Program-made: the position numbers and the translations under genes | Shown: one piece after another, positions 26,228 through 34,783 of the stretch | Numbering within the stretch: the stretch's first letter is position 1 | How the letters are laid out: every line of letters begins with the position of its first letter | The notes under the pieces: model-generated | Database searches by the model: none | Seen by the model: the letters and a program-made list of their open reading frames with translations, nothing else | Told to the model about the DNA's origin: nothing | NCBI GenBank assembly: GCA_964505555.1 | Contig: CAZDIO010000178.1 | Span: forward strand, 1-35,819 | DNA from: CAZDIO01 sp964505555 | GTDB taxonomy: Bacteria > Bdellovibrionota_C > UBA2361 > SZUA-149 > CAZDIO01 | Length of the DNA: 35,819 bases | Reading direction: 5' to 3'

Positions 26228-26734
26228 CTAATCAAGATCGAGAAAAATAAGCCACGCTTCTGGGAGGCGGGTGCTAAATTTTACTGTAAGCACGGGAAGC
26301 CAATCTGGCTGGACCGGAATGCTCAGGAGTCGCATGGAAGCTTCTTTTGGCGTTCTTCCCCCTTTTTTTCGGTTGCAGTTGCTGCATGCGGTAACAACAT
26401 TTTCCCAACACGTAGTTCCTCCCTGAGAGCGTGGAACTACGTGATCGAGGGTTGCCTCTCTGCTTGAGAGGATAATTCCACAATACTGACAACTTGCGTT
26501 ATCTCGAGCAAGGATGTTTGGTCGGTTGAGAGGAGGGCGCTTCTTTCCAAGTTGAACGTATCGGAGCAATCTGACGACCGCGGGCATTTTTAAAGTCACT
26601 GACACTGAGCGGATCTCTTGGTCGTATTCCTCGACGACTTCAACCTTACCAAGAAAGAAGAGTGTAAGCGCCCGTTGCCATGAGATTACTCTCATTGGCT
26701 CAAAACTCGCATTTAAGAGAAGAGTTGCCTCCAA
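26228..26734 (-). CDS. HNH endonuclease domain protein
   Basis: 168 aa. The N-terminal part (LLLNASFEPMRVISWQRALTL and so on, then VVRLLRYVQLGKK) and the C-terminal HNH domain match a widespread chromosomal HNH family of unknown role. The HNH domain shows zinc cysteines Cys82/Cys85 and Cys117/Cys120 and catalytic LDHVVPRS with His98. It starts at TTG 26734 immediately after an in-frame TAG, so no longer form exists. It precedes the CCA-enzyme gene on the same strand by 121 bases. No methylase or restriction partner is nearby, so a restriction role is not implied. Confidence 0.87.
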   Translation of the reverse strand: MEATLLLNASFEPMRVISWQRALTLFFLGKVEVVEEYDQEIRSVSVTLKMPAVVRLLRYVQLGKKRPPLNRPNILARDNASCQYCGIILSSREATLDHVVPRSQGGTTCWENVVTACSNCNRKKGGRTPKEASMRLLSIPVQPDWLPVLTVKFSTRLPEAWLIFLDLD

Positions 26735-26911
26735 GGTGCCCTAACAAACTCGGTCAATTACCCTATCGTCAATTCTTGTCCGCATAGATTCTAGTGTAGC
26801 TAACCTTAGCGCCACCATAACAGACAAGTCCTGTTTATTTTGATGACTGGGAAGGGCAAATGATTTCCTCTTATATCTATGAGTCTATTATACTACAACA
26901 TCCTATATTTA

Positions 26912-26940
26912 TTGAATTATTTTTTATTACATTCTAGAAC
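26912..26940 (+). promoter_or_regulatory. Candidate promoter for tRNA-Ile
   Basis: TTGAAT (26912-26917) and TAGAAC (26935-26940) are spaced by 17 bases, about 58 bases before the tRNA. The surrounding region is A/T-rich and several weaker boxes exist (TATAGA at 26973), so the assignment is tentative. Confidence 0.3.
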
Positions 26941-26996
26941 AACCTTTAACGTTGTGTTAGCAGCTAATAACCTATAGAAACAACTTTACTTTTTTA

Positions 26997-27074
<78 letters not shown>

Positions 27075-27302
27075 GAGCTCTCACCGCGCTACGGCTAACA
27101 AATGAATGAAGGTGCGGGTGTCTGACTGGGGGGCAAAAAAGCAAAGGCTGTCCACTGAAGCTCTTGTGGTGTAGGTCTAAGGACTCTTTAAGACAACAGA
27201 GAAGGGCACTCAGAAGACAAAGGCTCTTACGAGGAAAAGCTCATCAAGGGGAAAAATAGGAGGCACAAAAAAGCAGTTAATACACACACAACTAACTAAC
27301 AT

Positions 27303-27378
27303 GGGGCTGTAGCTCAGCTGGGAGAGCACCGCCCTTGCAAGGCGGGGGTCGTCGGTTCGATTCCGTCCAGCTCCACCA
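27303..27378 (+). tRNA. tRNA-Ala (TGC) with a T-stem mismatch
   Basis: 76 bases including encoded CCA. The acceptor GGGGCTG pairs with CAGCTCC with one G-T wobble. The D stem and anticodon stem (CCGCC/GGCGG) are intact, and the loop CTTGCAA gives anticodon TGC. The T stem reads GTCGG against CCGTC, leaving a T50-T64 mismatch where a T-A pair is normal. The G3-T70 pair that alanyl-tRNA synthetase recognises is kept. No 23S sequence follows. Confidence 0.95.
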
Positions 27379-27736
27379 TGTAGTTTCAGATCTGTTTAAA
27401 TGAAGAAACTCTTTTTCTGTTCGGAGCTCTTTTGGAAGAGATGCAACGAAGCATCCATCCAGTTCCTGTAGGAAGAGCTTTTAAGATAAAAAATATAGAT
27501 TCCCTCCTTACTGCTTCGCGATCTCTTCAGCTTCTCTTTCTTTTCTCCTTGGGGGTAAAATAGCTTGATTTAGAGTTATTCAGAAGGAGAGGGGCCCTCA
27601 AACGTAATCAGTTAAATCTCCTCAGATAGACCACAAGAAATACAGGAAGTGGGTCATGAATCTTTGTGAACTGTTTAGATCTGCAAAGAAAAAGCCGACT
27701 TTATAACTGTTTGGTCTAGCTGGAGAGCATACCTTT
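27379..27736. other. Gene-free stretch after tRNA-Ala
   Basis: About 360 bases between the tRNA and the next gene. No rRNA start, terminator hairpin or open frame of note is seen. The ribosome binding site TGGAGAG for the following gene is at 27720-27726. Confidence 0.4.
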
Positions 27737-28474
27737 ATGACAGATAATTCCCGAAAGAGTATGACGTACTCTCGTCACGTATTTTCCGTGATCGTGGCAT
27801 GTGCAAACGGTAATGTGAATAATCAGCTTCGGCAGACTTTGAAATCCCTTGGCTTTGCTCAAATTAGCACCGCCCCTTCTCATGTTGTGGGAATGGAGCG
27901 TGCAAAAACGAGAGATTTCACTCACGTTTTTTTTGATGCGGGCTCAACTGATATGCCGAGTGCTGATTTTGTGAGGCAGATGCTTGAGCTTGATGATGAG
28001 ATGATCATGGTTGCTGTTTCAACTGAGCCACGGGTTGATGATGTGTTTGGTCTCCTCTCTGCGGGGGCGCGTGGATTTTTGGTGCTGCCTTTTGCGGCAA
28101 ATGCGGTTGAAGAGGTGCTCGTTCAAGCGAGTGAAGGTCCGCCACTGAGCGAGGCTGTTCTCAATGCTCCTGATCGTAATAGCGCACTTGTCGGAGTCGT
28201 CTTAAATAGTCTCTATAGAGTATCGGTCTTAATGCGTCAGGCGAGAGAATTTCCATCTGCTGCACGTGAACTTGAACGAGCAAGGCAGGGGTTAAAACAG
28301 TCTGTGGAAATGGCAAAAATATTTTGTGATGGAGGAGATGAGATCTTGATCGATCAATTTGTTGAGGCGTGTATTTCTCGTGCAAACACGGCCTCAACCC
28401 GATTAGGTCGGACAAGGAAGAGGTTAAAAAAACAGAGGGATATAGAGGATACAAAAATAGAATCTTCTCCCTAA
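27737..28474 (+). CDS. Degenerate receiver-like protein with helical C-terminus
   Basis: 245 aa. Residues about 15-130 have a response-regulator receiver shape: a hydrophobic first strand (HVFSVIVA), a phosphoacceptor-like Asp67 in HVFFDAGSTDMPSADF, a Thr at the end of strand 4 (AVSTEPR), and a GARGFLVLPF segment. The acidic pair is missing (ACANGN in its place) and the conserved Lys is Leu (LPF instead of KPF), so normal phosphorylation is unlikely. Residues about 140-230 are helical and basic, ending in RKRLKKQR, with no recognised DNA-binding motif. It begins at ATG 27737 with TGGAGAG upstream. It stands alone, and its function is unknown. Confidence 0.75.
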   Translation: MTDNSRKSMTYSRHVFSVIVACANGNVNNQLRQTLKSLGFAQISTAPSHVVGMERAKTRDFTHVFFDAGSTDMPSADFVRQMLELDDEMIMVAVSTEPRVDDVFGLLSAGARGFLVLPFAANAVEEVLVQASEGPPLSEAVLNAPDRNSALVGVVLNSLYRVSVLMRQAREFPSAARELERARQGLKQSVEMAKIFCDGGDEILIDQFVEACISRANTASTRLGRTRKRLKKQRDIEDTKIESSP

Positions 28475-28866
28475 ATTGTACAAGCCCGCACTTTCCATTC
28501 CAACCCTGTGTCAGAATGTAGTTTTTATAGATTCTTAATATTTAAGAGATTGAACGAAGAAGTGTGCTTATCAACGAAGGAAGAGCTTCGCTTGAAGTAC
28601 AAAGATAAGAGAAGAACATTAGTCCACAGCTAATGATAGTAAGAACCCGAACAACGCCAAGAACAACAAACGAAAAAAAACGAAACACTGCTAACCTCTT
28701 ATTGAAAAGGCCAGGCACCTATACAACCTGGTTCAACGGACTTTCCACTTAATATTTATATCGGCACGATACCTCGATTATTGGAGTAAATATTTAAATT
28801 GTTTACGAGCCGGTATCGATGTAGGTATGAATTACCGAGTTAACAAATGTAGAGATTTAGAGTGAT
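28475..28866. other. A/T-rich gene-free stretch
   Basis: About 390 bases with no open frame of note. CGATACC near 28769 and GGTATCG near 28811 form a short 7-base inverted repeat, which may be chance. It probably contains the promoter of the following membrane protein gene. Confidence 0.35.
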
Positions 28867-29868
28867 ATGTCCAGCCAAACGAGATCCCATGCTTTCCTGA
28901 TTGTAAGTTGTAGTTTGAGTATTGTCCTTCTTTTCTACCTATTTTCCGAGGTAAAATTCTCTCTACTCATTTCCGAGTTTGAAAATATAAATTTTTTCTA
29001 TGTTCCGATATTGTGTCTCCTCGTATGGTTAGGGTTATGGATTCGAGCTATTCGCTGGCGATATCTTTTACCTAAAAACATCTCCTTTCGGGCGGGAGAT
29101 CTCTACGACGCAACAACACTTGGGTTACTATCGAGCTTAATTCTTCCGCTTCGCGCAGGAGAGATTGTTCGTCCTTGGGTTTTGAGTCGGAACGCTTCTG
29201 TGAGTTTTTCTGCAGCACTTGCAAGCATTATTACTGAACGAGTGTTTGATGTACTGGCTATACTATTTCTTTGTGCGTTGAGTTTTTCACGACTCGAACA
29301 TGCTCCGATTTTCGTTGTGGTCGGAGCAAAATCACTTGGAGTCCTCTGCGGTATAATGATTGTTATAATAATAGGCAGTTATTATAAGCCCGATCTTGCA
29401 GTGTCTCTTGGACAAACGATTTGCAAACGGATGTTGTTTTTTACACAGCCGTCGTTTATCGAAAAGATTTCTAAAATGTGGGATGAGTTTGTTTATGGTT
29501 TGATGGCGATTTCTAGGTTTCGAGATATTGCGATTGTTTTTTTGTGGTCCCTTCTTTTATGGGGAGCATTCTCTGCGTATTATCAACTCGGTCTTTGGAT
29601 GTTTGGACGAGAAGCAGATCTTTGGGTTGGTATTACTATCAATGTGGTTGTTGCTCTTGCCGTTGCGGCACCGTCTGCTCCAGGGTTCCTGGGTACTTTT
29701 CAACTTGGGTGTGTGGTGGCACTTCATAATATTTATGGTTTTCCTGAAGAGCTTGCTTTGGGGTATTCAGTAATCGTTCATGTTCTTCAGTTTGTTAGTA
29801 TGTTCATTCTTGGCTTTGTTGTTCTTCGTCGAAAACAGCTCCGCTTTAGTGATTTAAAAAAAGAATAA
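28867..29868 (+). CDS. Integral membrane protein, LPG-synthase/flippase (UPF0104) family
   Basis: 333 aa with about eight hydrophobic helices. The family motifs LPLRAGEIVRPWVLSR near residue 95 and APSAPGFLGTFQLG near 270 are present, as in the membrane half of lysylphosphatidylglycerol synthase and related AglD-like proteins. The soluble lysyl-transferase half is absent, so it does not aminoacylate lipids itself. Members are thought to move or bind lipid-linked substrates; the substrate here is unknown. It starts at ATG 28867 with only a weak ribosome binding site and has no operon partner. Confidence 0.85.
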   Translation: MSSQTRSHAFLIVSCSLSIVLLFYLFSEVKFSLLISEFENINFFYVPILCLLVWLGLWIRAIRWRYLLPKNISFRAGDLYDATTLGLLSSLILPLRAGEIVRPWVLSRNASVSFSAALASIITERVFDVLAILFLCALSFSRLEHAPIFVVVGAKSLGVLCGIMIVIIIGSYYKPDLAVSLGQTICKRMLFFTQPSFIEKISKMWDEFVYGLMAISRFRDIAIVFLWSLLLWGAFSAYYQLGLWMFGREADLWVGITINVVVALAVAAPSAPGFLGTFQLGCVVALHNIYGFPEELALGYSVIVHVLQFVSMFILGFVVLRRKQLRFSDLKKE

Positions 29869-29978
29869 CACACCTCTCCTCTCTACAACTTTTTGTATGT
29901 TTCTGTATGGTGGCATTACTCTTGCTTTATCTAGGCTTAGTAGTGTCGAGGTTTCAAAGGCTCCATTGTAGGTGCCTT

Positions 29979-30045
29979 GGGGTGTGGGTTCTGGTGGGGT
30001 GGTGGGCAGAAATTGCCGGTTAAACCAATGTTTGCCGGCATTTCT
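29979..30045 (+). promoter_or_regulatory. G-quadruplex motif followed by hairpin upstream of flgE
   Basis: Four G runs of three or four (29979-29982, 29986-29988, 29996-29999, 30004-30006) are separated by loops of 3, 7 and 4 bases, matching the standard G3N1-7 quadruplex pattern on the flgE sense strand. Immediately after, 30008-30019 pairs with 30035-30045 in an 11-bp stem with one bulged base. Both lie within 130 bases of the flgE start. A regulatory role is inference. Confidence 0.6.
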
Positions 30046-30106
30046 CCCTCTTTTACTATGAAGGTTAAATCGTTGAGAGCAGAACCAAAACCGAAGAGGT
30101 AAAGAG

Positions 30107-31357
30107 ATGAGTCTATTCCCTGGATTGTTTACCGGACGTGAAGCGCTGATGAGCAATGGCACAGCGATGGGGGTGGTGGCTGATAATATATCAAACTCCA
30201 ACACGGTTGGTTTTAAGGAAGCACGAGCAGAGTTTGAGGATCTTCTTGCAGAAAGCGTAGGAAGTCTCTTTGGCAGTCCTTTTGTTGCGGGAGATGGTAC
30301 TGCGGTTGTAGATATCTCTTCGATCCATACGCAGGGTCCTATTGATTTTACAAATCGAGAACTCGATGCGGCAATTAGCGGAACAGGGTTTTTTGTGCTC
30401 AATGATGGAGCGAATAATTTCTATTCTCGAGCAGGCAATTTTGAAGTTGATGCTGATGGAAACATCGTTGCCTCTTCTGGTGAAAATGTGATGGGGTTTA
30501 CAACAGAAAGTCCTGCGACACTTGTCCCCCTAAATACGACAGGAGTGTCTTCGACAGCTACCGCCACGACTACGGCGGTGATTACTGGCAACCTTGATGC
30601 AGGAGCCCCAATTGTTGTCCCCCCGGCAGCACCAACGAGCTTTTCTCAACTCAATACCGCTGCAAATTTTCACTCTAGTGTCAGCGTTCTCGATTCCCTA
30701 GGTCTTAAACATGAAGTGGGACTTTATTTCTTTCAAAAATCACCATTAACTTGGCAGGTTGATGCCTATGTTGCAGATTCAGAGGTAGGGGGTACGACCA
30801 GCGTTCCCACCCAATTGGGCACAACAGATATGACATTTTCTGCGACGGGAACACTTCCTGAGGGGCAAGCAGTGGCACTCTCTATCTCTCCAGCATGGAC
30901 TGGAGGCGCACAAGCAACGGCGGTGAGTATGGACTTAAGTGGCTTTACAGGATTTGGAGCGGAATCAAACGTCTCTTCTGTTGTTGTCAATGGCAATTCT
31001 GCGGGACAGGTTGCAGGAATTGAGATTGATACTGATGGAACTGTTCTTGCGCGACTTGATAATGGAGAGTCTACCACTATTGGTTCCTTGGCTCTTGCTA
31101 GTTTTACAAACCAAGGTGGTCTTGAGCGAATAGGAGAGAATAAGTTTCGAGATACAGAGGAATCGGGTGTTGCAGATTTTGGTCTTGCACAAACTGAGGG
31201 TCGAGGATTAGTGCAAGGAGGAGCGCTTGAGCAGTCGACGGTGGATATCGCAAAGGAATTTGTAAAGATGATCAGTATTCAGCAAGGATATCAAGCTGGA
31301 GCAAAAGTGGTTTCTACTGTAGATGAATTGATTACGACAACGCTTCAGCTCGCTTAG
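30107..31357 (+). CDS. flgE: Flagellar hook protein FlgE
   Basis: 416 aa. FlgE polymerises into the hook that joins the basal body to the filament and is exported by the FliI-driven apparatus. The N-terminal D0 motif (ADNISNSNTVGFKEARAEF), FFVLNDGANNFYSRAGNFEVDADGNIV and the C-terminal EFVKMISIQQGYQAGAKVVSTVDE are diagnostic. The central variable domain is Thr/Ser/Ala-rich, as usual. The start ATG 30107 has GAGG about nine bases upstream. It stands apart from other flagellar genes, between a membrane protein gene and the convergent trmL. Confidence 0.95.
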   Translation: MSLFPGLFTGREALMSNGTAMGVVADNISNSNTVGFKEARAEFEDLLAESVGSLFGSPFVAGDGTAVVDISSIHTQGPIDFTNRELDAAISGTGFFVLNDGANNFYSRAGNFEVDADGNIVASSGENVMGFTTESPATLVPLNTTGVSSTATATTTAVITGNLDAGAPIVVPPAAPTSFSQLNTAANFHSSVSVLDSLGLKHEVGLYFFQKSPLTWQVDAYVADSEVGGTTSVPTQLGTTDMTFSATGTLPEGQAVALSISPAWTGGAQATAVSMDLSGFTGFGAESNVSSVVVNGNSAGQVAGIEIDTDGTVLARLDNGESTTIGSLALASFTNQGGLERIGENKFRDTEESGVADFGLAQTEGRGLVQGGALEQSTVDIAKEFVKMISIQQGYQAGAKVVSTVDELITTTLQLA

Positions 31358-31397
31358 AAAAGACTTTTTTAAACAGTTTTTTAGGAAGAGGGATTCT

Positions 31398-31877
31398 TTA
31401 AGAATGCCTCTTATCCAACAGTCCGAGTTGTCTTCTTGCCTCATAAAGAACAATCGAAGCGGCACACGAAAGATTAAGACTTCTTACCTGAGGATTGTCC
31501 ATAGGAATCTGGAAGAGGCGCTCCTCATAGTTTCTATAGAAAGGTTCAGGAAAACCTTGCTCTTCGTTACCAAAGACCAAGTAATGATCCGCCGTAAATG
31601 TGCTTTCATGATATGATGAAACACCTTTTTTACTAAAAAATGAAAGTTGCAAAAAATTGGGTTTTTGGGAGGATAGGAACTCTTCCCAGGAGGGATGCAC
31701 CATTAATTTTATTTCCTGCCAATAATCAAGGCCTGCTCGTTTTAGGTAGCGATCGCTTAGTTCGAATCCAAGAGGCTCAATTAAATGAAGAAGAGAATTT
31801 GTAGCTGCGGTGAGGCGACCAATTGATCCGGTGTTTTGTGGAATGAGTGGATGAACGAGAACAATTTGTAGTGGCAT
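31398..31877 (-). CDS. trmL: tRNA (cytidine/uridine-34 2'-O)-methyltransferase TrmL
   Basis: 159 aa, SPOUT (knotted) methyltransferase. It matches TrmL, which methylates the wobble ribose of some tRNA-Leu isoacceptors. Visible motifs are HPLIPQNTGSIGRL near the N-terminus, IEPLGFELSD, RAGLDYW, the FGNEEQGFP SAM loop near residue 101, and SLNLSCAASIVLYEARRQLG at the end. It converges with flgE, with a 40-base gap. Confidence 0.94.
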   Translation of the reverse strand: MPLQIVLVHPLIPQNTGSIGRLTAATNSLLHLIEPLGFELSDRYLKRAGLDYWQEIKLMVHPSWEEFLSSQKPNFLQLSFFSKKGVSSYHESTFTADHYLVFGNEEQGFPEPFYRNYEERLFQIPMDNPQVRSLNLSCAASIVLYEARRQLGLLDKRHS

Positions 31878-31985
31878 ATTCGAGGGTATAAAGAACTTTA
31901 CTTACGGCAGGTATTCTAGAACTATTGGAGTTGTTTTTGCAACTCTACAAAAACAAGCTACAAACTTCACTAGGTGTTTCAAGCT

Positions 31986-33209
31986 CTACTGCATATCAAG
32001 TTGCGCAATAGGTTCTTCTTTTTCAGTTCTTTCTTTCTCCCGAGCAGGGGGAAGTAAAAGAATAAATGTGCTTCCTAAATTTTCAATACTTTCTACACGA
32101 ATCGATCCACCCAGTCGCTCGACGATTTTCTTTACACAGGCAAGTCCAAATCCACTTTCATCATCGGTAGAGCGAGAATAAAGGCGTCGGTAGGGACGAA
32201 AGATCTCTCCTAAATGATCAGCTGGAATTCCTTTTCCATTATCGGTAACTTTTATTTCCACCATATCTCCTTCTAAAAAGGAGATAGAGATTACGGTTTT
32301 TCGATCTACTGCAGAATATTTCAGCGCATTTCCAATAAGGTTGGCAAATACTTGGTAGATTCGAATGGGTTCGCCGTGAATTGCGGGGAGGCGATCAGGA
32401 AGATGGATTTCAGCCTGTTTCGCTTCTATTTGAGGAGTGAGATCTTCTAGAACGTCTCTCAGAACGGATTGGAGAGAGAGATCTTGTTCTTCCAGGTATT
32501 TCATTGTGATCGTTGAATATTCAAGAATACTATCCACAAGACTCTCAAGTCTTTTAGCTCCGCTCAATACAAAGCCGAGGAGTTCCTTTCCCTCTTCATC
32601 GAGTTGTTGTTGATGTTCATCCAATAGAGTGCTTGCCATCCCTTTAATTGTGAAAATGGGGGATTTCAGATCGTGAGAGACCATTGCGGCAAAATCTGAA
32701 AGTTCTTGATTCTGTTCTTCTACTTGATTCTGGTAGCGAACAGATGAAGTTACATCAAAACAAACCCGAAGAATCGACCCTAATTCTCCGTTTGGAGCGA
32801 AAATGGGAACGAAATGAATTTCTAACCAAAGAGAAAGAGAATGACGATGGCGTATTTGACAACGTACCACAATCTCTTCTCCGAGCCGACTTACCATGGC
32901 TGCACGTTGGTATCGAGGAAGATCTTCAGGAAGGATGATCGTAGAGAGAAGATCTGCTTCCATGGCATAGACTTTACGAGGCGAATAGCCGGTAAGAATT
33001 TCCGTGTATGGACTTACGTAGAGAGTTTTTCCTTGAGCACTGCTAATGATGACTGATGCAGTGAGATGCTCCATCATCATTTGATGCTGAGCAGTCGTCT
33101 GCGCAAGTTCTTCTTTGGCTTTTGTGCAGGCGGCCTCAATGGAGGGAAGTTTAATCTTCAAAACATAGAAGAGCATTGAAGATGTGATGAAGAGTAGAAA
33201 AGTTATCAT
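31986..33209 (-). CDS. PAS-domain sensor histidine kinase
   Basis: 407 aa. One N-terminal membrane helix (residues about 2-19) is followed by a short coiled linker and a PAS domain (about 45-155) whose PAC end reads GSILRVCFDVTSS. The HisKA domain has phosphorylation site His179 in SHDLKSP. The HATPase domain has NLIGNALKYS, DNGKGIPAD and GFGLACVKKIVERLGG. It begins at ATG 33209, six bases after the stop of the HDOD gene, so the two form an operon. No response regulator is adjacent. Confidence 0.92.
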   Translation of the reverse strand: MITFLLFITSSMLFYVLKIKLPSIEAACTKAKEELAQTTAQHQMMMEHLTASVIISSAQGKTLYVSPYTEILTGYSPRKVYAMEADLLSTIILPEDLPRYQRAAMVSRLGEEIVVRCQIRHRHSLSLWLEIHFVPIFAPNGELGSILRVCFDVTSSVRYQNQVEEQNQELSDFAAMVSHDLKSPIFTIKGMASTLLDEHQQQLDEEGKELLGFVLSGAKRLESLVDSILEYSTITMKYLEEQDLSLQSVLRDVLEDLTPQIEAKQAEIHLPDRLPAIHGEPIRIYQVFANLIGNALKYSAVDRKTVISISFLEGDMVEIKVTDNGKGIPADHLGEIFRPYRRLYSRSTDDESGFGLACVKKIVERLGGSIRVESIENLGSTFILLLPPAREKERTEKEEPIAQLDMQ

Positions 33210-33215
33210 TCTCGA

Positions 33216-34145
33216 TTAAAGATGTTGTTCAATACTCTCTAACTGATACATATGGTATTCATCGTGGAACTGTGCTTCAAATTTCTTTAGGAACTCTTCA
33301 GCCTCTTTCGGACTTATTGCTAAGTAGAGGAGGGCTTTTTGATACTGCTCATTCATTGCCTGTCGAAATCGCGTAAACCCAGCAGGATGGCCGATCCCTG
33401 CGGTATGGGAGAAGATGTCGGCAATCTTTACAAGAAGTGGTAGTGTAAGTTCACCACGCACCTTTGGGATGTTTTGATGATGCCCTTCAATAGTTTCGAT
33501 TGCGCACTGTGGAAAATTCCACAATTCACTTACCCACTTGCCAACTTCGACATGGTTTAAGTCGAATATCTCTTCCTCTGCATCAAGAAAGCTTTTTTCG
33601 CCACTTCCTACGAGTGCAAGTACTTTTGCATAGAGATCCCCTCCACGTTGAATCATTACTAACTTGCCCACATCGTGAACAAGACCGCAGAGGAATGCTT
33701 CTCCTGGATCGATATGGTTCGTATATTTTACGAGAATACGTGCACCTATTGCCGTGGAGACAGCGTTGGCCCACACCTGTTCTCGCGCGGGATGGCGAGA
33801 ATGGGCGAGACTTTTGAGCATTGCGGCGCTTAAAATACAACGCAATTCATCAAGTCCGATATTTGCAACTGCTTTCTCAATATCTGCGACTGGGTGTCCA
33901 CGAAAAAAATATACGGAATTTGCAATTCTTATAATTCGCGAACTGAGCACTTCATCTGCTTCGATCACTTCAACAAAATCAAGAGTTGTTGCTCTTGGAT
34001 TACTGGCCAATTGAAATGCTTGAGCTGCTTGTACGGGCATGGGATCGAGTTGTTTCATTCTCAAAATGTTTTGAATGCGAGTAGAGGTAGCAACGCTTGT
34101 GCGAGGGGAAGAGGTCTTTTTTGAGAAACTTGAGAGAAATTCCAT
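33216..34145 (-). CDS. HDOD-domain signalling protein
   Basis: 309 aa. The HDOD domain spans about residues 25-230, with LDPMPVQA and the SSRIIRIANSVYF helix. The His157-Asp158 pair (LVHDVGK) is kept, although many HDOD proteins lose it. No receiver or GGDEF domain is attached. Proteins of this family act in signalling networks linked to cyclic-di-GMP, motility and chemotaxis, usually by protein contacts. It is the first gene of a two-gene unit with the PAS kinase. The start ATG 34143-34145 has TAGGG just upstream. Confidence 0.9.
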   Translation of the reverse strand: MEFLSSFSKKTSSPRTSVATSTRIQNILRMKQLDPMPVQAAQAFQLASNPRATTLDFVEVIEADEVLSSRIIRIANSVYFFRGHPVADIEKAVANIGLDELRCILSAAMLKSLAHSRHPAREQVWANAVSTAIGARILVKYTNHIDPGEAFLCGLVHDVGKLVMIQRGGDLYAKVLALVGSGEKSFLDAEEEIFDLNHVEVGKWVSELWNFPQCAIETIEGHHQNIPKVRGELTLPLLVKIADIFSHTAGIGHPAGFTRFRQAMNEQYQKALLYLAISPKEAEEFLKKFEAQFHDEYHMYQLESIEQHL

Positions 34146-34222
34146 GAACCCTATCCAACTGAAAATCTGTAACCTTGAAAGTCGGCTGAATAGGCCAGGA
34201 AATTGAGTGTTTTATCGTGGCT

Positions 34223-34783
34223 TTAGGAAGAGGTATTATAGAGCAAATGAGTTTTAATATAAGCTTGTATCGCAGGGTGAGCGATAGATATGGAATTTCT
34301 TACTTCCGTGGAATGAACATTTATTGTTATTGGGACGATCTCCAAGAGCAGGTCAAGAGTATGCCAGTTTTTCCATTTTGTTACTGAGGTAGCCTCATCT
34401 TCGCCGACTGCCCATGTTAATTCTCTATCGGGATAGAGTGAACGAAAATAGAGGACAAATTCTTCTACATAGGTATATGGGTAGTGAGAGATGCATATGC
34501 CATTAAGGATTGTGGCTGGAAATAGCGAGAAGGGAAGATTTTCTGCCTGTAAAACAAGCTCTATCATCTCGATACGATAATTGAATGGGGTAGGGGATTG
34601 AGTTTTCCAGGGGTTTCGTAAAGTTGGAGCTATCACAACACACTGATAATGGAGGAGTAGGCGCTGCAGAACACTTATATGGCCTTGGTGGATTGGATCA
34701 AATGTTCCTCCAAAGATAACAACAGAGGGTTGCTTCGAGATATTAGGATCGGGGTTGGAGGATTGCTTCGACAAAGGGAACAC
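34223..34783 (-). CDS. nadD: NadD-like nicotinate/nicotinamide nucleotide adenylyltransferase
   Basis: About 183-186 aa. The nucleotidyltransferase signature GGTFDPIHQGH is at residues 25-35, APTLRNPWK replaces the usual P-x-x-x-P-P-H-K, and HSTEVRNSI near 157 is the ISST-x-x-R motif. GEDEATSVTKW matches the G-x-D...W segment. This fits NaMN or NMN adenylyltransferases of NAD synthesis, although the sequence is divergent and another nucleotidyltransferase role is possible. The start is GTG 34783 or TTG 34774; the latter has GAGG seven bases upstream. Either way it overlaps the end of the AsnC-type regulator gene. Confidence 0.75.
   Translation of the reverse strand: MFPLSKQSSNPDPNISKQPSVVIFGGTFDPIHQGHISVLQRLLLHYQCVVIAPTLRNPWKTQSPTPFNYRIEMIELVLQAENLPFSLFPATILNGICISHYPYTYVEEFVLYFRSLYPDRELTWAVGEDEATSVTKWKNWHTLDLLLEIVPITINVHSTEVRNSISIAHPAIQAYIKTHLLYNTSS

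Noticed and set aside
26084..26467. 127-residue plus-strand ORF opposite the HNH gene
   Set aside because: The minus strand carries a complete HNH protein with zinc cysteines over the same bases.
26228..26734. Restriction or defence system from the HNH gene
   Set aside because: It matches a common solitary chromosomal HNH family, with no methylase, helicase or other defence gene nearby.
29994..30016. Sigma-54 promoter (GGGCAGAAATTGC) before flgE
   Set aside because: No GG-GC pair has 10-base spacing; alternatives give 8, 9 or 12.
29854..30402. 182-residue minus-strand ORF in front of and inside flgE
   Set aside because: It lies opposite the conserved flgE N-terminus and its low-complexity composition is that of a shadow frame.
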